Origin: Sorex araneus
Taxonomy: Eukaryota; Chordata; Mammalia; Eulipotyphla; Soricidae
Length of the DNA stretch: 64,000 bases
Direction of reading: 5' to 3'
Assembly (NCBI RefSeq): GCF_027595985.1
Contig: NC_073302.1
Coordinates: forward strand, 404,796,503-404,860,502
Under the pieces are notes generated by a model. The model saw only the letters and a list, made by a program, of their open reading frames with translations, searched no databases and was not told the origin of the DNA. Positions 56,601-64,000 of this stretch are shown in pieces. Position 1 is the stretch's first letter. Every line of letters starts with the position of its first letter. Both the position numbers and the translations under genes were made by a program.

Positions 56601-58937
56601 AGTGATATTCTAGGAGTATCATTGCGCTTCATGAGAAGAGCTTGAGCGTGAGAGAGGTAGCCTTGAGGCCTTTCTCTCTGGTGACTCTTCTGTCCCCCCA
56701 AATTCTGGGCTTTACTCATGGGCAACCTGCCTCTGACTGAGCTGAGACCAGCTCTGTCTGCTGGGAGTGAAGAGAAGACAGGACTCTTGGCTGGAAGGAG
56801 GCGGAGTCCTGACGGGCTCTGATGACAGGTGTGAGGACAAGGGCAGGGTGGTCTTCACCTCGACACCCCCCTTTTTCTCAGTTCCCCTGGGGGATACATT
56901 TGACCCTTCCGATCACTGCCTGAGTATTCAGTCTCTTTCTGGTACCATTTCAGGAAACAGCCCTTAGACTCTGAGCCAATGAACAGAGGAAGAAACGGTG
57001 GCAAGAGGGTGCCACGTGGACTGTGGAGGGTGCATGCTGTGTACACAGGAGGCCTGGGTTCCATCCCCCAGTCACTGCTGGGAGCAGCTTTCTCCACCCG
57101 CCAGTACCACCAGATGTGTTCTCTCCCCAGCACGCACGCCCCCTCCCCCACCAAAAGTGACAGTGCCATGCAATCTGCAAACCCACATACAAAAAACTGG
57201 TCTCTCCGCTCATTCCACGCAAAAAAAAAAAAAAAAAAAGCTCTGGTTAACAGAATATGCTATGGAGGGGCTCATGGGGCTTCTGCATATGTTCGTATCT
57301 CTGGAGTGGGGGGTAGGGCGGAGCGCTGGGCCCTTCAGGAGCCAGTCTCAGCACTGTCGTCCTGGTCTGGGTTCTCCCCTGGTCCTCCTCTCTGGATTCC
57401 CTCCCTTCCTCCGTGATTGCTGATCCTCGAGTAACTGAGGTGTCCCAGTTCTGGGCCAGGAGACATCCTCGCCCCGGGACAGCGGGCCCTGACTTACAGG
57501 TTTACCCTCCTCCCCCCATTCCCGATTTTGGAAGAAGCCGAAAGGTGACGATCCCTGCTTTCCCAGCCGGGCACCGATCCACCAAGGGCACCAACTCTGC
57601 CACATGTGTCTCGTGGCGGGAGGGGCGGGACGTGGGCCGCTGCGCCTGATTGTGTGGGTGCCAGTGATCTAGCAAGCTGGCGGTGGGCGAGCCCTGCCTG
57701 AGGTTGGTGGGCGAGTCCTGCAGCCTCTCCCTTTCCATTGTGAGGGATACACATGGGCGCCCCCCTGCACCCCACAATTAGTCGCATTTATCAACTCTCC
57801 ATTGCCGTTTCTTTGGGCAGCCAGGTTTGAAAGGGACACACAAGCTCACCCCTGCTGCTTTCATAATACCTGTTTTGTTGCTTGGGTTGAACTCGTGCAG
57901 GGAGCCTGGAGGCCGCCCGCTGTTTCCCTGCGGTGTGCAATATACCGGGAGTCCACATCTCTGCCTTCTCTGCCTTTCCTGTACCTCTGTCTCGAGGAAA
58001 CGGACTCCACAGCTGAGATCTGTCCCCTGTACCTGGGCCTGCCTCATTTACTTCTTTGGGCCCACGAGGACTTCCTGGCTTTAAGGAAAATGGTTTTCCT
58101 GGCACTGAATCGCTTCCTCTCCCTGTCCAGGGATGTCTGCAAAAGAGCAGGTGGAGAATCTTAGGGGGCTGGTTCAAGAACCACCGTGTCGAGCCAGCAG
58201 TTGCTCTCCTGCCAGCTGTGCACTCCTCGCAAACATGATTTATTCTTTTATCAGCAATAGAGCCACCGTAAGAGAATGGCTCAGAGAATATTTAGGCCTG
58301 CAGAAATCACTGCCCATCGGGTTCCTTACCAGTGTGGGGTAGAGGCAGTGCTGACAGGCGGGAGCCCACAGACATATGGGCTTTTGTGCTCTGGGTGACG
58401 TGGCTGGTGAGTTCTCAGCTGTCTCACGCTTTCTTCCCACCAATTACTCCGACAAAGGCAGCCCATGTGTCTGAGGGACCAGCCTGGCAGAATTTAAAAT
58501 CTGTGTTTATTTTTAATTGAACTCTGGGACCTACAAGGCCATGGTTGGGGGCACTTAAGGCAATTCTTGGCCAAGGAGGCTGAGGGGTTCCAAGCTTCTG
58601 TTTGGCCCCAGTGGTGCTGGGAACTAGGTGGGGCTGGGAACTAAATCTGTATCCGCACAAATGTGCGAGAGGAGCACTCTGACCACTAAGCTGTCCCCCA
58701 ACCCTGGTGGCCTGCCCGAAATGTGAGCATCTCGGGCTCACGGATGGGTCAGGGAAGCAGTGTCTCAACCCGCTCCTGCTGACAGATCAATCATCACCGC
58801 CCCCCCCCCCCCAAAAAAAAAGGAATTTTCCTGAAAGGCCCTCAGAGAAGCAATTCAACCTTTGTCTTCTGGATGCATCCATCCTGAGAGGTGCTATCAG
58901 GACATTATTTATATCAAATTCAAAACTCAAAAAAATT

Positions 58938-59395
58938 TGGGCTGTAGAAAGAGTAAGTGCGTAAGGCACTTGTCCTGTATGTGATCAATTAGGGTTTGAT
59001 CCTCAGCATCTGTATGGTCCCCCAACACTGCCAGCAGTGAATTCTGAAAGCAGAGCCAGGAATAAGGCCTGAGCACTGCTGGGTATGACCCCAAACAAAC
59101 AAACACAAATAAATAAATAAATATAAATTATTATTTATTATGCGGTGTCCAGGATTGAACTCACGGCCTCACCCATGAAAGGTTAAGTGCTCTACTGCTC
59201 ACTGAACTACATCCTTGATCCCCAAATTAAAGCTTGTTTTTTGGGCCATAACTGGTTGTGCTTAGGATTTACTCCTGGCTCTGCACTCAGTGGTCACTTC
59301 CGGCAGTATCTGGTGCACCCACAGGGGATGCTGGGGATCAGACACAAATGCAAGGCAAGCATCCTATGCACTGTCCTATCACTCTGGATCCCAAT
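58938..59395. mobile_element. Two old SINEs in opposite orientation
   Basis: A plus copy at about 58938-59100 (GGGCTGTAGAAAGAGTAAGT) with an AAAT-rich tail. A minus copy at about 59240-59395. Confidence 0.8.
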
Positions 59396-59405
59396 TTGTG
59401 TGTGT

Positions 59406-59643
59406 GTGTTTTTAGTTTTTGGGTCACACCCAGTGATGCTCAGAGGATACTCCTGGCTTTGCACTCAAGAATCACTCCTGGGGGCTGGAGTGATAGCACA
59501 GCGGGTAGGGCGTTTGCCTTGCATGCGGCCGACCCGGGTTCAAATCCCAGCATCCCATATGGTCCCCTGAGCACCGCCAGGAGTAATTCCTGAGTGCAGA
59601 GCCAGGAGTAACCCCTGTGCATCGCCAGGTGTGACCCAAAAAC

Positions 59644-59685
<42 letters not shown>

Positions 59686-59790
59686 ATCACTCCTGGCGTG
59701 CTCAGGGGACCATATGGGATGCTGGGATTTGAACCCGGGTCAGCCCTGTGCAAGGCAAATGCCCTACCTGCTGTGCTGTCACTCCAGCCC
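59406..59790 (-). mobile_element. Older shrew SINE split by a nested insertion
   Basis: The 3' part (GGGTCACACCCAGTGATGCT onward) is at 59418-59481 and resumes at 59697 with CGTGCTCAGGGGACCATATG, ending TGTCACTCCAGCCCC near 59790. Removing the nested copy and one duplication restores a continuous SINE. Confidence 0.92.
59482..59681 (+). mobile_element. Young shrew SINE nested in an older SINE
   Basis: Near-consensus plus copy with an uninterrupted A tail of nearly 40 bases. AAGAATCACTCCTGG at 59467-59481 recurs at 59682-59696, a perfect 15-bp duplication lying inside an older minus-oriented SINE. Confidence 0.96.
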
Positions 59791-60974
59791 CACCAATTTG
59801 TGTTTTTTTTTTTTAACTTGAAGAAATACTCGGGACATGCTTGATGTCCAAGAGTCATATAATCATAAAGAACCAGTCTAAATTAATGGTCTTCAACCAT
59901 TGGTCCATGCATTTATGCTGGTCTGCAGGTGCAGAAGGTGGAAACTACTGGTCTACAGACTTGTTCTAAGTGCCAGCCAGGGCCCTGAGCGCAGAACAGG
60001 GGCCAGCCCGCAGGTGTGAAAAGGTTGTGGAATGCAGCTCTGCAAAGTCCTGCCAGGGCACCGCAGGTATGGTGACATAAATCCTGATGGATGAATAAAT
60101 GAGTGTTTGATTTTTTTCCTTCTGGTTTTGTTTTGGGGCCACACCTGGCAGTGCTTGGGGGGGCTACTCCTGACTGTGCTTGGGGTTTATTCCCAGTGGT
60201 GTTTGGGGAATCCCATGCTGCAGCAGCTCAAACCCAGGTTCCCTGTAAGCAAACTAGATGCTCCAGCCCACTGAGCTGAATCTCTTTGCTTCCGGGTTTT
60301 TGTTTTTTTTATTAATCTGGGAAAATATTGAGAAAAATATCTGAAAGCTTTTGTAAACACCTCAAGCAAACAGAACATACGATAATCGGCCCTGCTCAGG
60401 GTAAATAAGAAAACATTAATCTAACATTATCCCGTAGCTGAGTCTCAGAACCGTGGCCAGAGGCAGCCCTGTTCAGAAGCTCTCTGGTCCTGACACATTT
60501 TGGATTTTGTGTCACATAACACACCCTTGGGAACCTGGGAGAATGTGGCCAGACCACACAGCAAGAGGGTAAGTGACTCTTGCAGCAGATGCAAAAAAAC
60601 AAAAAACAAAACAAAACAAAAAACCCCAATAAAAAAAAAACTTGTGTCAACTAAGTGCCCTGGCAGCTCAGAGTGGTACCAGCAGAGGTCACAGCGGTCC
60701 ATGATGGCCAGGAAGGTGGAGTCAGCCCATGACTTTATTGGTCAAGACCTGCTCCCTCCACTGGGAGAAGAGGCAGGCAGGGCCCTAGAAGACCAGGTGG
60801 GACTTTCTCTCAAGCCAACTAAGTGGGGGCCAGGAGCATGAACAAGCGGCTTTGAGGAATTATGAAAGTGGTGAGAAGCAAGTTAAGTAGATGCAGGTCA
60901 AGTAAAAGGGGCCAATTCACAGATGTGGCTGCAGATAACAGGATAATAGAAGGTTGATAGCAGTAAAACCAAAT

Positions 60975-61790
60975 CCTGCCCTCCCTTCCTTCCTTCCTTC
61001 AGTCCCTCCCTTCCCTCCCTCCTTCCCTCCTTCCTTCCTTCCTTCCTTCCTTCCTTCCTTCCTTCCTTCCTTCCTTCCTTCCTTCCTTCCTTCCTTCCTT
61101 CCTTCCTTTCTTCCCTCCTCTCCCTTCCTCCCTGCTTTCCTTTCCTTCCTTCCTTCCTTTCTTCCCTCCTCTCCCTCCCTCCCTGCTTTCCTTCCCTTCC
61201 TCCCTTTTACCTCCCTCCCTCCCTCCCTCCCTCCCTCCCTCCCTCCCTCCCTCCCTCCCTTCCTTCCTTCCTTCCTTCCTTCCTTCCTTCCTCTCCCTCC
61301 CTCCCTGCTTTCCTTTCCTTTTCCTTCCTTCCTTCCTTCCTTCCTTCCTTCCTTCCTTCCTTCCTTCCTTCCTTCCTTCCTTCCTTCCTTCCTTCCTTCC
61401 ATCCTCTCCCTCCCTCCCTGCTTTCCTTCCCTTCCTCCCTTTTTCCTTCCTCCCTTTTTTCCTCCCTCCCTCCCTCCCTCCCTCCCTTCCTTCCTTCCTT
61501 CCTTCCTCCTTCCTCCCTCCCTTCCTTCCTTCCTTCCTTCCTTCCTTCCTTCCTTCCTTCCTTCCTTCCTTCCTTCCTTCCTTTCCTCCTCTCCCTCCCT
61601 GCTTTCCTTCCCTTCCTCCCTTTTTTCCTTCCTCCCTTTTTTCTTTCCTCCCTTTTTTCCTTCCTTCCTTCCTTCCTTCCTTCCTTCCTTCCTTCCTTCC
61701 TTCCTTCCTTCCTTCCCTCCCTCCCTCCCTCCCTCCCTCCCTCCCTCATTTCCTTCCTTCTTTCCTTCCCTCCTACCTTCCAATTGCCTT
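60975..61790. repeat. ~800-bp TTCC/TCCC pyrimidine tract
   Basis: Nearly unbroken pyrimidines built of (TTCC)n and (TCCC)n blocks, with recurring CTCTCCCTCCCTGCTTTCCT units (four or five times) that suggest a higher-order repeat. Long open frames across it, reading LPSF or KEGR repeats, are artefacts of the repeat. Confidence 0.97.
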
Positions 61791-63059
61791 CTTTCTTCTT
61801 TTGTTATGGGGCCACACTGGGGGTGCTGGAGGGCCACCAGGGCTATACCCAGCAGCAGTGTTCAGGGGCTCCAACCCGGGGGCCTCCCGTAACACATGTA
61901 AGTCATGTTGGTACTGTACCACTTGAGTCACACCCCCGGCTTTCCTGCCTTGTCTCTGCTTAGATGCACCCTGACGGGAAAGTTCCAGCGGTTGAGGCAC
62001 TTCCGGGAGGGTTAGAAAAAGGCAGGAGGAGGGAGCAGCTGCGGCCTCAGTATCTCCCTTCCTCCTTGGAGGACAGTCGCCTGCTGGACACTGACCTCAG
62101 GATGTGAGCTCCTGCAGAGACCGGGCTGTGACTCCTGGGAGCAGAAGGAGAGGGGCGAGAGGAGCAGGCCAGGCCCTCTCCCTGCTGACCTCCAGGCTTC
62201 GGGGATCTCTGACGTGGGGCTGGTCACTGATCCCAAGCTTGGTGCTCTCAGCCCTGTGGTGCCATGGCAGAGGGCCAGCAAAGAAACCAGAACAAGGCAG
62301 GAAGTTCCCCCTTCCCTGGGACCCCTGCCCTGGACTCATCCTGGGGCGGGTGGGGGTGAGGGGTGGGGTCACTCCTGGGCACCTCGGCCTGCAGACCCAG
62401 ACGCTTCTGTCATGGGTCTGGAAATACGATGCTACTCGGGCCCTGCAACGCTGGGCTTAAAAAAACACCAGGGCTACCGCCAGTGGTGTTGAGGGGTGTC
62501 AGGGATCACCTTTGGGGTCTCCTACCCCACCCTATTGCCGAGGGGTCAGTGCCCACCTGGGGAACACATTTGGGAGAGGGTGGGACTATGGCCTTTCCCC
62601 TGCCCCGCCCCGAACCAGCTCGCTACCCCTTGCCAGGCTGAAGTAAGCCAGGCAAGTGGGTCCCCATGTCTGTCTCTCTGCAGCACCCCGTTCAGGCTGC
62701 TCCAGATGCCCTGGAAGCAGGGAACGCCTGGCCTCAGGCTCACTTGGTCTCTTGGGGCCTCTGAGAGTCAGGGTCGCCCAAAGCAGGAAGTGGGGGCACA
62801 GGGCCAAGCAACACCTACCTAACATGCTCAGTGGCCCAGACCATGCAAGGCTGCCCAGACTGTAGAAAGAACCAGCAAGCCCTCCACAGAGGGGAAGAAG
62901 AGGGAAAACCCGAGCCCTGGCCGGGGTGGTGCACAGGCACGTTGTCTGCAGGGGGAGCCCGGGCACCGGCTCACCTGCTCTTCGGGGAGAGAGCCGAGGA
63001 GGGGTTTCAGACCCGCCCAGATCCACTCAGGCCCTTTTCTTTCTTCCTTTCTTTCTTTC

Positions 63060-63222
63060 CTTTTGGGTCACACCTGGCATTGCACAGGGGTTACTCCTGG
63101 CATAAGCACTCAGGCATATGCACTCAGGAATTACTCCTGGCGGTGCTCAGGGGACCATATGGGATGCTGGGAATCGAACCTGGGTCGGCTGCGTGCAAGG
63201 CAAACGCCCTACCCGCTGTGCT
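63060..63222 (-). mobile_element. Shrew SINE with short internal duplication
   Basis: Minus copy; GCACTCAGG is repeated with intervening CATAT. The 5' end of the element is truncated after GCTGTGCT. Confidence 0.88.
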
Positions 63223-64000
63223 GAGTGCCTTTTCTTCCACACGGAACAACTGAAAGCCAGACTTAAAAAAAAAGCATTAAAAAAATAAAAAATACTCATG
63301 GAAATCTAGTTTGTGCATCAGAGGTGTCTGAAAGTAGCTTGAGAGGGGATGGAGACAGGCGGGCTGGGGAAGCCCCCGGGTGTGGAGCAGGAGGGCGCGA
63401 TCCCGGCTGCAGCCACCAGAGGTCATGGGCTCCCCGGGCTGGAGCTGGAGCTGCGGGCAGCTGGTCAGACTGGCCCAGACAGACCCGTGTGGAGGGCTAG
63501 GGGGTGGCACCTCTGAGAATGACTTTGCATCCCCCACCAGGGAAGGCTGGGAGCAGTATCAGCCTTCACTTCCCGAGTTTGCTAGGGATGAGGCAATTAC
63601 ATAGCCCCCCCTGCCTACATAGCCTCAGGCAATTGCATAGGGACCCCCTCCCCAACATTCCCCCAGCCCTGACCTATCAGTTCTAGTCGGGCCTGAACTG
63701 ATCCATCCCCACTCACTTCACCCCCCACACTTCCACTCCTTTCTCCACAAGAATCTGCCCAAGGCTGTACCTTCCCTTTCTCAAGGATTCCCTTTCTTTT
63801 TCTTTTTTGATGTTTAGGCTACACCTAGGCGGTGCTCAGGGCTTACTCCTGGCTCTGTGATCAGGGGATCAACCTGGTGTCTGACTGCAAGGCAAGTGCC
63901 TTATCCAAGGTACTATCTCACGTGGCTTTCCTTCCAGGTGGCCCCGGGAGCCTGGGTGCCACTTTGCTTTCTCCTTCTTGGGATCAGATGGACTGAGGAG

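Larger units (their letters stand above)
50230..64000 (-). other. ATXN7L1: Upstream ATXN7L1 intron (continues beyond window)
   Basis: The first visible exon starts mid-codon, so at least one upstream exon must exist. I searched this stretch for the preceding Lys/Ser-rich segment of the family and did not find it. 50.3-51.7 and 57.1-58.9 kb show little repeat content. 51.7-56.6 kb is a stack of SINEs on an ancient LINE relic, and 60.97-61.79 kb is a pyrimidine tract. Confidence 0.7.

Noticed and set aside
60917..61892. Open frames of about 306-312 residues on both strands
   Set aside because: They are translations of the TTCC/TCCC tract (KEGR or LPSF repeats) with no domain and no codon constraint.
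50230..64000. Upstream ATXN7L1 exons
   Set aside because: I looked for the Lys/Ser-rich segment that precedes VPVPIVSLEK and for the N-terminal Cys-rich block and found neither; they probably lie beyond the window.

Overview
The window is mammalian nuclear DNA, almost certainly from a shrew (Soricidae, probably Sorex). It is packed with a tRNA-derived SINE of about 160-200 bp that carries A-box-like and B-box-like promoter motifs and a short oligo(A) tail. I recognise this as the SINE family typical of shrews. I see no prokaryotic or viral genes, no CRISPR array and no cellular tRNA or rRNA gene.

One protein-coding gene can be supported: the 3' part of ATXN7L1 (ataxin-7-like 1), on the minus strand. 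Eight coding exons were assembled by hand from canonical AG/GT splice sites, compatible phases and similarity to remembered ataxin-7 family proteins. In transcript order they are 50229-49952, 46794-46712, 45785-45529, 31965-31773, 28071-27950, 22014-21066, 17749-17675 and 17117-17076 (stop). Together they give an uninterrupted frame of about 665 residues. It contains the SCA7 zinc-binding motif (split over two exons), the conserved GRGYYVFD block and a long Ser/Pro/Lys-rich tail. The 5' exons lie beyond the right edge. The 3' UTR probably runs to an AATAAA at 13665-13670, about 3.4 kb downstream of the stop.

Layout: 1-13.6 kb is SINE-rich 3' flank with a large inverted repeat at 4.2-4.9 kb. 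13.6-17.1 kb is a SINE-free 3' UTR. 17.1-50.2 kb holds the exons and introns. Two intronic blocks stand out: 25.7-32.7 kb with almost no SINEs, and a CpG-rich GCC-repeat block at 45.95-46.4 kb. 50.2-64 kb is upstream intron, with stacked SINEs, an ancient LINE relic and an ~800-bp TTCC/TCCC tract.

The most unusual observation is a ~240-bp diverged copy of part of the large ATXN7L1 exon, lying in opposite orientation in an intron of the same gene (39785-40030). The host pre-mRNA would therefore carry both a sense segment and its imperfect complement.
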